From: Brevinematales bacterium
GTDB lineage: Bacteria > Spirochaetota > Brevinematia > Brevinematales > Thermospiraceae
DNA length: 64,000 nucleotides
Direction: 5' to 3'
NCBI GenBank assembly: GCA_013177995.1
Contig: JABLXN010000003.1
Coordinates: forward strand, 57,520-121,519
Shown: positions 8,666 to 18,022 of the stretch, piece after piece
Numbering within the stretch: position 1 is the stretch's first letter
Layout of the letters: each line of letters starts with the position of its first letter
Position numbers and translations under genes: made by a program
The notes under the pieces: model-generated
Seen by the model: the letters and a program-made list of their open reading frames with translations, nothing else
The model's database searches: none
Told to the model about the DNA's origin: nothing

Positions 8666-10204
8666 TTAACTTTTCCCATTCAGATTGGCATACACCTGAA
8701 GATTCTGGATAAACTCTTCATTGGTGGTAGCCTTTCGAAGGGCGGCTGACAATTTCTCGATCACATCCTCATTGGACATACCAGCAAAGGCCCGACGAAG
8801 CATATGAACCCTTTCAAGGGTGACAGGATCAAGAAGCAGCTCTTCTCGACGGGTACCGGAGAGCTTGAGATCAATCGCCGGGAAGATACGCATATTGGCA
8901 AGGTTTCTATCAAGATGGATTTCCATATTACCCGTTCCCTTGAACTCCTCATAAATCACCTCATCCATCTTGCTCCCTGTATCAATGAGCGCCGTCGCTA
9001 AAATGGTGAGGCTTCCCCCTTCTTCGATATTTCTCGCCGCTCCAAAAAACTTTTTGGGCTTATAAAGGGTATTGGCATCAATACCACCGGAGAGGATTTT
9101 TCCGCTGGCTGGCTCCACCTGGTTATAAGCACGGGCAAGACGGGTGATAGAATCAAGAAGAATCACCACATCATGGCCTGATTCCACAAGTCTTTTCGCC
9201 TTTTCCAAGACCATATTGGCCACCTGAATATGCTTCTGTGGTGGTTCATCAAAGGTGGAACTAATCACCTCCGCCTTGACTGAACGCTGCATCTCTGTCA
9301 CTTCCTCAGGACGCTCATCCACTAAGAAAATAATAAGCGTCACCTCAGGATGATTCTGGGTAATACTATTGGCTATTTTCTGAAGCAGTGAAGTCTTCCC
9401 CGCCTTTGGTGGAGAAACGATGAGCCCTCTCTGCCCCTTTCCAATAGGGGTGAAAAGATCCATGATTCGCATCGCTATCTCATTTGGGGTGGTCTCAAGT
9501 CTCAAACGCTCGTTGGGAAACAAAGGCGTAAGGTTATCAAAAAGAGGCCGCCGCTTTGCTTCCTCAGGGGAAAGATCATTGACCTTTTCAATCCGCATGA
9601 GGGCAAAAAACTTCTCTTCTTCTGGCTTCTTGGGGGGACGAATATGCCCCTCGATGGTATCACCATTCCTTAGACGAAAGTTATGAAGCTGATGCCCCGA
9701 AACATAGATATCATCAGAACTGGCATAATAAGAATACCGGGGAGAACGGAGAAAACCAAAGGTATTGTCCCGCTCTTTCTCAATAATCTGAAGGGTTCCT
9801 CCCCCATAAATAATGCCGTTTTTATCCGCATGCTTACGGAGAATCTGGTAGATCAGTTCCTGCGTATGCATGTCTTCGTAGTTTTCAATCTCCATATACT
9901 CCGCAACTTTCACCAGTTCTGTAATAGAAAGCTGTTTGAGTTTATTGAGAAAAATAATAGACCTATCTTCCGTAAAAATTTGTTTCAGCACATCCTCAAG
10001 ATTATTTGAAGGAACATACTTGGCAAAGAGAAGATGTTTATAGCTTGGCTTCTGAGTCTCAGGAAGACCCTGCATACCCTCCTGACCGCCATTCTCAAGA
10101 GAAGCCGCCTGAGATTCAGGGGGTGTCTCCTGGGAAGCCTCCGCCGGTGATTGGGAAACATTCTCTTCAGCATTCACCTTCAACACAATCTTTTTTCTTG
10201 GCAT
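8666..10204 (-). CDS. rho: Transcription termination factor Rho
   Basis: The 512-residue hexameric RNA helicase/ATPase has an acidic, low-complexity N-terminal extension (about residues 1-55), the Rho N-terminal helical domain ([19 protein letters not shown]), a cold-shock-like RNA-binding domain ([20 protein letters not shown]), the Walker [10 protein letters not shown] (about residues 263-272), Walker B ILLDSITR and the Q/R-loop region. It terminates transcripts by translocating on nascent RNA. It is first in a unit with the flavoprotein and sirtuin genes and has a long untranslated leader. Confidence 0.97.
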   Translation of the reverse strand: MPRKKIVLKVNAEENVSQSPAEASQETPPESQAASLENGGQEGMQGLPETQKPSYKHLLFAKYVPSNNLEDVLKQIFTEDRSIIFLNKLKQLSITELVKVAEYMEIENYEDMHTQELIYQILRKHADKNGIIYGGGTLQIIEKERDNTFGFLRSPRYSYYASSDDIYVSGHQLHNFRLRNGDTIEGHIRPPKKPEEEKFFALMRIEKVNDLSPEEAKRRPLFDNLTPLFPNERLRLETTPNEIAMRIMDLFTPIGKGQRGLIVSPPKAGKTSLLQKIANSITQNHPEVTLIIFLVDERPEEVTEMQRSVKAEVISSTFDEPPQKHIQVANMVLEKAKRLVESGHDVVILLDSITRLARAYNQVEPASGKILSGGIDANTLYKPKKFFGAARNIEEGGSLTILATALIDTGSKMDEVIYEEFKGTGNMEIHLDRNLANMRIFPAIDLKLSGTRREELLLDPVTLERVHMLRRAFAGMSNEDVIEKLSAALRKATTNEEFIQNLQVYANLNGKS

Positions 10205-10541
10205 ACTCGCTCCTTCTGTTTTGTCTCTTATTCTCCGAAAAGATATATCTTCTTTGAAGATTCTCTTGAAAACTCTTCTTTACTCCTCAGAAACAAACGT
10301 CTCTTCTCCACCGTTGACACATGTTGTGTTCTGAGAAGCAAGTAGAAATGGTGGTATCTTTCCCCTATTGAAAACTGATTTTCTCCCTCTCCCTGTCCGG
10401 GATTCTATCATGATGGCTTTTTGTTCCCATTGAAGGTAGGACAAGTAGACGTTTTTTCTTGTTCTCTTTTATCTTAGAGATAACAGAAAAAAAAGTCAAT
10501 TTTTTTCCTATCAAAATACAAAATTTTTCTCTTCTTTCTTC
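10205..10541 (-). other. Gene-free stretch: rho promoter and long leader
   Basis: These 337 bases separate rho from the FlcA-like gene. They hold a promoter-like pair at 10471-10499 and about 260 bases of leader before the rho ATG. I see no convincing ORF, tRNA or known riboswitch in it. A perfect terminator of the upstream gene is not visible. Long leaders that allow autoregulation are known for rho in enterobacteria; here that is inference. Confidence 0.5.
10471..10499 (-). promoter_or_regulatory. Candidate rho promoter
   Basis: TTGACT (10494-10499) and TAAGAT (10471-10476) on the minus strand have a 17-bp spacer. The -10 matches at four of six positions only. Confidence 0.5.
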
Positions 10542-13500
10542 TCACAGGGTATCGATCATGCCATTTTTCAATTCTTCTAATATCCGTTGAAGTGAGGTAC
10601 GTTTCACAAGGGTCTCATCAAGACGGGCCATTCTCCCTCGAATGCCCTTATTGAGGACAACTTTGATATTGTATTCGGCTTCGGGATAGAGAAGCCCTAC
10701 CTTATTTGCCATATTCTTGGCCTCATAAAAATAGAGAAGGGCTTTGGCTTCATATTCCTGAGCCATTTTTGGATTTTGTTTGGCTGCGGTAAAATACACC
10801 ACGCCTAAGTTATTGTAGGCGCGGGCAAGCTGCGTAAATACCTCCCTGTGCCTGATGGAATCTGGATTGATATACTTGATCCGTCGGGCAATATCCTTGA
10901 AATAATCAATCGCCTTGAGGTAATTCACTTCGGCCAAGTCCCCTATCCCCATCTTCTGATAGACATTCCCGATAGCGTACGAATAATAGGGATTCAGGGG
11001 ATCTGTGGTATAAATCTCTGAAAGAACCTTGAGAGCCTCCTCATAGTTTCCATATTTGTAATAGAGCCACGAAAGATTATAAAAAAGCTTTGGATCAGGC
11101 GACAATTTATCGACCTGTCCCATCTGATAGAGCTGATAGGCCACCTGATAATACCCAAGCGCACGAAACAGAGCCGCTTCCTCATCCTTGAACGCCAAGT
11201 CATTGTAAAAATAGAGATGGCCTAAATTGACATACGGCTTGTAATACGCAGGGGCTATCCGCTGTGCCGCCTCAAACAGAGCAATCGCCATCCGCTTGGC
11301 CTGGGGACTCTCATCCGTGGTGTAGTAGATCTCTCCCATGAGGTTATAGGCTTTGGCATTTGACGGATTAAGCCCCACCGCATTGGAAAGCGCCCACAGA
11401 GCACGCACAAAGTCCATATTGATCGTCTGGAGTCGTCCATACTGGTAGAGGGTCTCATCGTACACAGGCTTCTGGTTCGAAAACTTTGCCATGGATTCAT
11501 CAAGCACATAAGCCCCATCACTCTCACGGATCTTGATCTTGATGAGAGGAATAAGTTTCTCAAGGACCTTTCTTGCATCAGAAAGACGCCTCTTGTCAAT
11601 ATAATAGCTCGCTAACCGGGTGAGGATTGGAAAATTGATGGCTCGTTTGTTGAGTTTTTCAATAATTTTGTATCGACCATCGATGAGAGTTTCATTGGTC
11701 ACCCTCACGGCTATGTCAAGAAGACGAAAGTGGGCTGCCACATCCTTGCTTTTTTTCATGAGATAGGTTTCATAGAGGTCATTTGCCTTTTTGAATCTCT
11801 CAAAACGATCAACGGTATCTGTCGTGCGCTCTGCCCATTCGACATAGGTTTGTCCTAAAGCGTCCACAATAGCAAAATCCCGTGGAGTTCGTTTGTAGAG
11901 ACGGGTATAAAGGGCTACCGCTTCCTCATAACGAGGGGGATAGAGTTGCTTGTTAAATTCAGCATAGTTCATAATCGTAGTTCTTTCCAATGGTTTTCTC
12001 TGAAGTACCGCCTCGTATTTTTCTCTTGCCAAGTCCCATTGCCCCACTTCTGTATATTTTTTGGCAAAGATATTGTGCCACTTGACACTAAAGCCTCCGA
12101 TTTCCTTTCCTCGTTGAAATTTTTTCTCGGCATAAACATAGTCTTTCTTGTCAATGGCGGCAAGACCCTTCTCATACTCTCGACCAGCAAGCCATGGTTG
12201 AATAACCCCGACCCACATCAGGGCCGAAAGGGCCACAGAAACCAAAAGAAGAATAAGACTGAGCCCACCAACTTTCCCAAGTTGCTTATTGAGTTGTTCT
12301 GCCTTGATAGCCTCTTCGGTATAAATCACCTGGCGGGTAGGTTTAGCAAAAGAAGGTGGGGTTCTCGGTTCTACACGAACATTTTGAAGATACCTTCTAT
12401 CAAAGGCCTCGAGGGAAGCATCATCCTCATTGAGAAGAAGCTTGAGAATAAGTTCTTTGAGTAAATCCTCGGCAAGGCTAGCTTTGACAATCGCTTCACG
12501 GATACGTTGCCTCACCTCTGGTTTTCGAATACGATTGATTCTCTCTCTGATTTTGATGGCTTTTTCCGGATCAAGGAGAAGCTCTTGAGAGGTAGCCTCT
12601 GCCATCCCCCTCTTCTCGGCGCCTCCTGAAACCGCCGGTTCCTCCGCCTCAAAATCAAAGGAGGGGGCTTTCCAGGTTTCAACTTGAGAAGAAGGCTCTT
12701 CCCCAAAAGCAGAGAAGCCACCACCAGCAGAAGGTTCCACTTCTGGAACCTCTATCTCACCCCACTCTTCACCACCTTCAAAGGAGGGTGCCGCTTTTTC
12801 ACTCTCCCACCCCATTTCAAGAGGAGGAGTCTCTGGTTCTCCAAATCCCTCAAGTCCTATCTCTGGGGTAGACAGTTCCACTGGCGTCTCGTCGAAGGAA
12901 GGAAAAGCATACGGTTCCACTTTCCCTGTTTCCATCTCCGGGGTTTCCATCTCCCCAAAGCCTTCTAACGAAGGCATCTCCGCTTCTTCGGTAGGTGTTT
13001 CCAGGCTAAAAGATGTCTCCGGGGCAAAAGCCTCTTCCAGTGAAGGCCCAGTTTCCCCTCCCATCTCAGGGGCAAAGGGCATAGATGGTTCTGCAGCCGC
13101 TTTCTCCGGCTCTGAGATACCTAATGAAGAGAACAAATCCTCAAACCCACCTCCTGCAGAAGGAGAAACCTCAGGTTCCGCCTTCATTTGGCCCAAAAGA
13201 TCAGCAAGTCCACTATCAATTTCCCCTTCGGGAACAGAGAGTTTTATCTCTTCAGGGGTAACTACTTGTTTTTCCTCTTCAACCATTTCCTCGCCAAATG
13301 GGGAGATGCTTTCTTCTGGGGCTTCCTCCTCCATGGTACTCACAATGTCTCGAAGAGAACTAAACCTCGTCTCAAGTTCATCAAGAGATGGCGGAGGCCC
13401 ATCAAGAGCCGCCAGTTCTTTCAAAAGTTCTTCAGAAAGAGAAACCGAAGCCCCCATTCCTAAGGAAGCTCCTCCAGCCGTCCCCACTTCTTCGCCTGTA

Positions 13501-13688
13501 GGTGGCTGTACAAAAGAAGCCCCTCCCTCTGCCTGAAGGAGCCGCTCAACGTTAGCCATGGCATCAGGATGCACATCAGAAAGACGTGTGGGAATATCAT
13601 CCATTGTCTCTAGACCAGCTTCTATCTGCTGTGGAGAAAAACTCTCTTCCTTGCCCAAAAACTTCTCGATACTGTCAAATCTACCCAT
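10542..13688 (-). CDS. flcA: Membrane-anchored TPR protein, probable periplasmic flagellar collar protein FlcA
   Basis: The 1048-residue protein has a long acidic, Pro/Glu-rich N-terminal part (about 1-365), a charged helical segment (about 373-440), one transmembrane helix (about 473-495, LSLILLLVSVALSALMWVGV) and a C-terminal half of TPR-like helical repeats (for example AKAYNLMGEIYY and PKLFYNLSWLYYKYG). There is no signal peptide, so the N-terminus should be cytoplasmic and the TPR half periplasmic. This matches the architecture of BB0326/FlcA of Borrelia, which organises the spirochaete collar around the motor and helps stator assembly. Assignment is by architecture, not by alignment. 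The gene stands alone, with a sigma28-like promoter candidate upstream. Confidence 0.62.
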   Translation of the reverse strand: MGRFDSIEKFLGKEESFSPQQIEAGLETMDDIPTRLSDVHPDAMANVERLLQAEGGASFVQPPTGEEVGTAGGASLGMGASVSLSEELLKELAALDGPPPSLDELETRFSSLRDIVSTMEEEAPEESISPFGEEMVEEEKQVVTPEEIKLSVPEGEIDSGLADLLGQMKAEPEVSPSAGGGFEDLFSSLGISEPEKAAAEPSMPFAPEMGGETGPSLEEAFAPETSFSLETPTEEAEMPSLEGFGEMETPEMETGKVEPYAFPSFDETPVELSTPEIGLEGFGEPETPPLEMGWESEKAAPSFEGGEEWGEIEVPEVEPSAGGGFSAFGEEPSSQVETWKAPSFDFEAEEPAVSGGAEKRGMAEATSQELLLDPEKAIKIRERINRIRKPEVRQRIREAIVKASLAEDLLKELILKLLLNEDDASLEAFDRRYLQNVRVEPRTPPSFAKPTRQVIYTEEAIKAEQLNKQLGKVGGLSLILLLVSVALSALMWVGVIQPWLAGREYEKGLAAIDKKDYVYAEKKFQRGKEIGGFSVKWHNIFAKKYTEVGQWDLAREKYEAVLQRKPLERTTIMNYAEFNKQLYPPRYEEAVALYTRLYKRTPRDFAIVDALGQTYVEWAERTTDTVDRFERFKKANDLYETYLMKKSKDVAAHFRLLDIAVRVTNETLIDGRYKIIEKLNKRAINFPILTRLASYYIDKRRLSDARKVLEKLIPLIKIKIRESDGAYVLDESMAKFSNQKPVYDETLYQYGRLQTINMDFVRALWALSNAVGLNPSNAKAYNLMGEIYYTTDESPQAKRMAIALFEAAQRIAPAYYKPYVNLGHLYFYNDLAFKDEEAALFRALGYYQVAYQLYQMGQVDKLSPDPKLFYNLSWLYYKYGNYEEALKVLSEIYTTDPLNPYYSYAIGNVYQKMGIGDLAEVNYLKAIDYFKDIARRIKYINPDSIRHREVFTQLARAYNNLGVVYFTAAKQNPKMAQEYEAKALLYFYEAKNMANKVGLLYPEAEYNIKVVLNKGIRGRMARLDETLVKRTSLQRILEELKNGMIDTL

Positions 13689-13730
13689 GGCTTCTTCTCA
13701 CCTATCCCTCAAGGTACACCTTTTTTGTAT

Positions 13731-13758
13731 ATATCGGCATTTTATCAAGTTTGCCTTA
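13731..13758 (-). promoter_or_regulatory. Candidate sigma28-type promoter of the FlcA-like gene
   Basis: On the minus strand TAAG (13755-13758) lies 16 bp before GCCGATAT (13731-13738), which matches seven of eight positions of the enterobacterial FliA -10 GCCGATAA. The -35 half is weak (consensus TAAA, spacer 15). Confidence 0.4.
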
Positions 13759-13785
13759 CTCTTTCTCTCAAAAAGCTTTTGTCTC

Positions 13786-14499
13786 TCATCCAGGGTAAAA
13801 AGGATCTCTGCCCAAAACACACCCATACACCTCAAAAGCCCCGGCCTCTCTCAAAACCCTCGCCACCTCTTCCATGGTACTACCCGTCGTAAAGACATCG
13901 TCCAGTACCAGAACCCTCATGTTCTCAATCTCTTGGGGCTTAGAAACCCAAAACTGTCCCCGTATCTCTCTCATTCTCTCTTCCCGTGAAAGGGTCTTTT
14001 GTTTTTTTCTCCTCCACTTGCTTTGAAGAATATCCCCTTGCAGATGAGAAAAAAATCTTCTCCAGAACACCTCCACGGGAGAAAAACCCCTTTTCCATAC
14101 GGTTATCCAGTGAGATGGGACTACGGTTACCACATCCACCTCTGGCAACCGGGAAAACCACTCTGTTTTCTTCCTTTCGGCTAGAGACACAAGGTCTTCT
14201 AAAGCTCCTTTTCTCTCCTCAAACTTGAAAGCCTGATAGAGACGTTTCACGAGCCCCTCATAGGCAAAAAGGGCATAACTTCTTTCAAGAAACACCTCAC
14301 CTGAGGCAAAGCGCGAGAAGCAATCATAACAGAGACCCTCTTTTGTGGCAAAGGGAAGCCTCTGATCACAATGCCTACAACGAAAAGGCGAGGTCTCTAT
14401 CCCTTCTATCCTTTCAAGCTCTTCTCGACACACCATTTTCCCATCGTCTTCACCAAGCACACGACCACACGAAAGGCAAAAGGTGGTCCAGAGTCTCAT
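13786..14499 (-). CDS. comF: ComF family phosphoribosyltransferase-like protein
   Basis: The 237-residue protein has the ComF layout: N-terminal zinc-finger-like cysteines (CLSC, CRHC, CYDC within the first 75 residues) and a C-terminal type I phosphoribosyltransferase signature VLVLDDVFTTGST (about residue 190-202). ComF is a cytoplasmic competence protein linked to single-stranded DNA handling in naturally transformable bacteria; many species that are not known to be competent also keep it. It follows glmS with only one base between stop and start, so it is the last gene of the hisG operon. Confidence 0.85.
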   Translation of the reverse strand: MRLWTTFCLSCGRVLGEDDGKMVCREELERIEGIETSPFRCRHCDQRLPFATKEGLCYDCFSRFASGEVFLERSYALFAYEGLVKRLYQAFKFEERKGALEDLVSLAERKKTEWFSRLPEVDVVTVVPSHWITVWKRGFSPVEVFWRRFFSHLQGDILQSKWRRKKQKTLSREERMREIRGQFWVSKPQEIENMRVLVLDDVFTTGSTMEEVARVLREAGAFEVYGCVLGRDPFYPG

Positions 14500-14500
14500 C

Positions 14501-16348
14501 CTACTCTACCGTGACGGATTTGGCAAGGTTCCGTGGCTTGTCCACATCAAGCCCTCTCAAGCGGGCTATCTCATACGCTAACATCTGCAAAGGCACCACT
14601 GTCAAGAGGGGAGAAAACTCCTCAAAAGTCTGCGGAATATACAAGACATCGTCCACATACTTCAGTACATGCTCGTCCTTTTCGGATAAGATAGCTATCA
14701 CCTTCCCATGTCGGGCTTTTACCTCATGGATATTGCTCACCACCTTTTCATAGAGAGCATCCTTCGGGGCAATAAAGACTACCGGCATAAACTCATCAAT
14801 CAAAGCAATAGGCCCATGCTTCATTTCTGCCGCAGGATATCCTTCCGCATGAATATACGAAATCTCCTTGAGTTTCAGAGCCCCTTCAAGGGCAACAGGA
14901 TAATTAAACCCCCGCCCTAAATACAAAAAGTTTTTTGATTCACTATACTTTTTGGCCATATCCATAATAAGAGACTTCTGTTCAAGAATAGCCTTGATCT
15001 TCTCAGGAATAGTGGAGAGTTCTTTCAAAAGACGTTGTCCCTCGTAGAGACTCATATTCTTGAGACGCCCGAGGTAAATAGCAAAAAGAATGAGACTTGC
15101 CACCTGATTGGTAAAGGCCTTGGTCGAAGCCACCCCAATCTCTGGTCCAGCATGAAGATAAATCCCTCCATCACTTTCCCGGGCAATCGTGCTTCCTACG
15201 ACATTCGTCATTCCCAAGACTTTCACCCCTTTACGTTTGGCTTCTCTGAGAGCCTCAAGGGTATCCGCTGTTTCCCCCGACTGACTGATCACCAGAACAA
15301 GATCGTTTTTCTTCAGAATAGGATTACGATAACGAAACTCAGAAGCATAATCCACCTCAACCGGAATTTCCCCAAAACGCTCAATCAAATACTTTCCGAT
15401 AAGAGCTGCATGCCAACTTGTCCCACACGCGGTGATCACAATACGATGAACCTCCCGGAGTTCATCATCTGTCATATTGAGACCACCAAACTTTACCATA
15501 CCTTCTTCGACATGAACACGACCACGAAGGGCATTGGATATCGCTTCCGGTTGTTCAAAGATCTCCTTCTCCATATAGGTCTCAAAACCACCCAGTTCAA
15601 TAGCACTGAGATCCCACTCTACCCGTACAATTTCCTTGTCAATCCGTTGATAATCTAAGTCATAGGCCTTGTAGTTCTCGCTCTTGAGTACCACAAGCTC
15701 CTTGTCTTCTAAATAGATTACATTCCTGGTGTAGGGAAGAAGGGCATTCACATCAGAAGCCACAAACATCTCCCCTTCTCCTATCCCGATAACCAGAGGA
15801 CTTCCATTTCTGGCGGCGACAATCTTGTAGGGTTCATCAGAACACACCACAGCAATCCCATAGGTCCCTTCGACTACCTTGAGAGCCTCCATGACGGCTG
15901 ACTGAAGATTCCGATTGCCCTCCTTCTTGTAAAAGTCCTCAATGAGATGCACCAAAACCTCTGTATCCGTTTCTGAAACAAAGGTATATCCCTTTTTGAG
16001 AAGATACTGTTTCAAGGTCATATAATTTTCGATAATCCCATTATGCACAAGGGCAATTCTTCCTGAAGCACTGAGATGGGGATGGGCGTTTTCCTTGGTC
16101 ACCCCACCATGCGTCGCCCAGCGAGTATGCCCAATCCCGATGGTAAAACACTGATTATGAAAACGACGAAAAACGGCATTGCGAAGGTTAGCTATTTTTC
16201 CTACCTGTTTTTCGATAGAGAGAGTTCCGTCCTTCTCCATCAACGCCACACCAGCTGAATCATATCCGCGATATTCCAGCCTGGCGAGTCCATCGAGAAG
16301 AACCTCTTTCGCATCCTTTGTCCCAATATATCCGACAATGCCACACAT
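14501..16348 (-). CDS. glmS: Glutamine-fructose-6-phosphate aminotransferase (isomerizing)
   Basis: The 615-residue enzyme has the N-terminal class II glutamine amidotransferase domain with the catalytic Cys2 (MCGIVGYIG, TRWATHG, HNGIIENY) and two SIS domains (VISQSGETADTLEAL, GPEIGVASTKAFTNQ), ending in DKPRNLAKSVTVE, the conserved C-terminus. It makes glucosamine-6-phosphate for peptidoglycan and lipid A or other amino-sugar polymers. It sits between ruvC (11-bp gap) and comF. No glmS ribozyme-like sequence is possible in the 11-bp gap. Confidence 0.98.
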   Translation of the reverse strand: MCGIVGYIGTKDAKEVLLDGLARLEYRGYDSAGVALMEKDGTLSIEKQVGKIANLRNAVFRRFHNQCFTIGIGHTRWATHGGVTKENAHPHLSASGRIALVHNGIIENYMTLKQYLLKKGYTFVSETDTEVLVHLIEDFYKKEGNRNLQSAVMEALKVVEGTYGIAVVCSDEPYKIVAARNGSPLVIGIGEGEMFVASDVNALLPYTRNVIYLEDKELVVLKSENYKAYDLDYQRIDKEIVRVEWDLSAIELGGFETYMEKEIFEQPEAISNALRGRVHVEEGMVKFGGLNMTDDELREVHRIVITACGTSWHAALIGKYLIERFGEIPVEVDYASEFRYRNPILKKNDLVLVISQSGETADTLEALREAKRKGVKVLGMTNVVGSTIARESDGGIYLHAGPEIGVASTKAFTNQVASLILFAIYLGRLKNMSLYEGQRLLKELSTIPEKIKAILEQKSLIMDMAKKYSESKNFLYLGRGFNYPVALEGALKLKEISYIHAEGYPAAEMKHGPIALIDEFMPVVFIAPKDALYEKVVSNIHEVKARHGKVIAILSEKDEHVLKYVDDVLYIPQTFEEFSPLLTVVPLQMLAYEIARLRGLDVDKPRNLAKSVTVE

Positions 16349-16359
16349 CGTGTGCCTCC

Positions 16360-16851
16360 TTATACATCCAATTTTACATCCAATTTTCGATAAAGCACCC
16401 CTACTATGGCTAAGGCTAGCGCATCTGCCACATCATCCGGTTTTGGGATCTCCGAAAGCCCGAGAATATACCCCACCGCCCGTTGCATCTGGGACTTGTT
16501 CGCCCGACCATGGCCGCACACCACTCGTTTCACACGAGAAGGAGACACCTCCAAAAGCCAAAGTCCCTTCTGAGCGGCTAAAAGCATCATCACCCCCCTC
16601 ACCGCGCTCACCACCATAGCCGTCGTCACATTTTTAGAAAAAATAAGTTCTTCCATCACCAGTACATCCGGCATATACCTGTCCACCAAAACCCCTACGT
16701 CCTCATAAAGCACCTTGAGTCTCTCAGGGGTAGGCTGACCTTTCTCTGTCCTGACAAGACCATAGCCACAAACACGCTGCTCAGAACCCACTGTCTCTAT
16801 TACCCCGTAACCCAACCGCTCAAGTCCAGGGTCAATCCCCATCACCCTCAT
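16360..16851 (-). CDS. ruvC: Holliday junction resolvase RuvC
   Basis: The 163-residue endonuclease begins MRVMGIDPGLERLG with catalytic Asp7, carries the second acidic residue in VMEELIF and the last acidic pair in KPDDVADALALA. It cuts Holliday junctions with RuvAB during recombinational repair; ruvA and ruvB are not in the window. It overlaps the end of coaBC by four bases (ATGA), pointing to translational coupling. The C-terminus KLDVKLDV comes from a 12-base direct duplication at about 16365-16390, a small length change outside the catalytic core. Confidence 0.95.
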   Translation of the reverse strand: MRVMGIDPGLERLGYGVIETVGSEQRVCGYGLVRTEKGQPTPERLKVLYEDVGVLVDRYMPDVLVMEELIFSKNVTTAMVVSAVRGVMMLLAAQKGLWLLEVSPSRVKRVVCGHGRANKSQMQRAVGYILGLSEIPKPDDVADALALAIVGVLYRKLDVKLDV

Positions 16852-18017
16852 GCCTTTTCTCCAAAAAAGAGAAAATCTACCACCTTTTCAACCACCCTTT
16901 CCTTCGGCAAACGGGGGATAGAGATCTCTTCCCCGGAAGCCTTATACACCACCACCTCATTCTCATCAGAACCCATAGGATGAAACTCCGAAGAGACGGT
17001 ATTGAGAATAATAGCCTCTAAGCCTTTCCTTTTCATTTTTTCCTTTGCGTTACCCTCGTGTCCCTTCATTTCAAGGGCAAAACCAATGAGTCTCTTCTCA
17101 GGGTAATGCTCATGGATAGTAGCCACAATATCTGGATTGGAAACAAGATCAAGAGAAAGTTTTCCTTCTCTTTTGATTTTCTCAACTGCCATTTCTTTTG
17201 CCCGAAAATCAGCAGGAGCCGCTGCCATCACAAGCACATCATAATCTTTCATGACATCATCAATGACCCTGAGCATATCCGCCGTCGTTTGCACCCGTCT
17301 GGAAGGAATATACAACGGCAAGGGAATCTCAGTTCTCCCGGCCACCAACAAAACCTCTGCTCCTAAAGAGAAAAGTCGCTTGGCAAAGGCTATCCCCATC
17401 TTTCCAGAAGAAAAGTTTGAAATATAGCGCACCGGATCCAAAGGTTCGACGGTAGCCCCGGTACTCACCACTACACGAAGACCTTCGAGTGGTTTTCGGG
17501 GATCCCTGTCCACCACCCCGAGAATCACCTCCTCGTCGGCAAGACGCCCCCGCCCTGTATAACCACAGGCCAACTCCCCTACCTCTGGCTCATAGACCTC
17601 ACAACCCACTTCTCGTAGTCTCTGGATATTCTGTTTCGTCAGGAGGTTTTCGTACATCTTTACATTCATGGCCGGAAAAATAACCTTGCGTTTCTCACAG
17701 GCAAGAAAGGTGGACGTCAAAAGGTTATCCGCCATCCCCCAGGCCAATTTGGCTATGGTATTGGCTGTAGCCGGAGCCACCACCATCACATCACACCAAT
17801 CGGCTAATTCAATATGGGCCAAAGGCCGACGACTATCAAAGTCCTCAACCCATACCGGCCTTTTAGAGAGCGTCTGCAAGAGAAAAGGAGAGACAAGCTT
17901 CGCCGCCGCAGGAGTCATCACCACCTCAACCTCATGACCCCTCTGGACAAGTCTGCGAATCACCTGCGGAATCTTGTACGCCGCAATACCGCCTGTAATA
18001 CCAAATAGTATCTTCAT
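16848..18017 (-). CDS. coaBC: Bifunctional phosphopantothenoylcysteine decarboxylase / phosphopantothenate-cysteine ligase
   Basis: The 389-residue protein has the flavin-dependent CoaC half (ITGGIAAYK, VAPATANTIAKLAWG, PAMNVKMYEN and the substrate-lid LACGYTGRGRL with its catalytic Cys) and the CoaB half from about residue 180 (VSTGATVEPLDPVRYISN, FSSGKMG). It carries out two consecutive steps of coenzyme A synthesis in the cytoplasm. It lies 5 bp after a lipoprotein gene and overlaps ruvC. Confidence 0.96.
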   Translation of the reverse strand: MKILFGITGGIAAYKIPQVIRRLVQRGHEVEVVMTPAAAKLVSPFLLQTLSKRPVWVEDFDSRRPLAHIELADWCDVMVVAPATANTIAKLAWGMADNLLTSTFLACEKRKVIFPAMNVKMYENLLTKQNIQRLREVGCEVYEPEVGELACGYTGRGRLADEEVILGVVDRDPRKPLEGLRVVVSTGATVEPLDPVRYISNFSSGKMGIAFAKRLFSLGAEVLLVAGRTEIPLPLYIPSRRVQTTADMLRVIDDVMKDYDVLVMAAAPADFRAKEMAVEKIKREGKLSLDLVSNPDIVATIHEHYPEKRLIGFALEMKGHEGNAKEKMKRKGLEAIILNTVSSEFHPMGSDENEVVVYKASGEEISIPRLPKERVVEKVVDFLFFGEKA

Positions 18018-18022
18018 AAACC

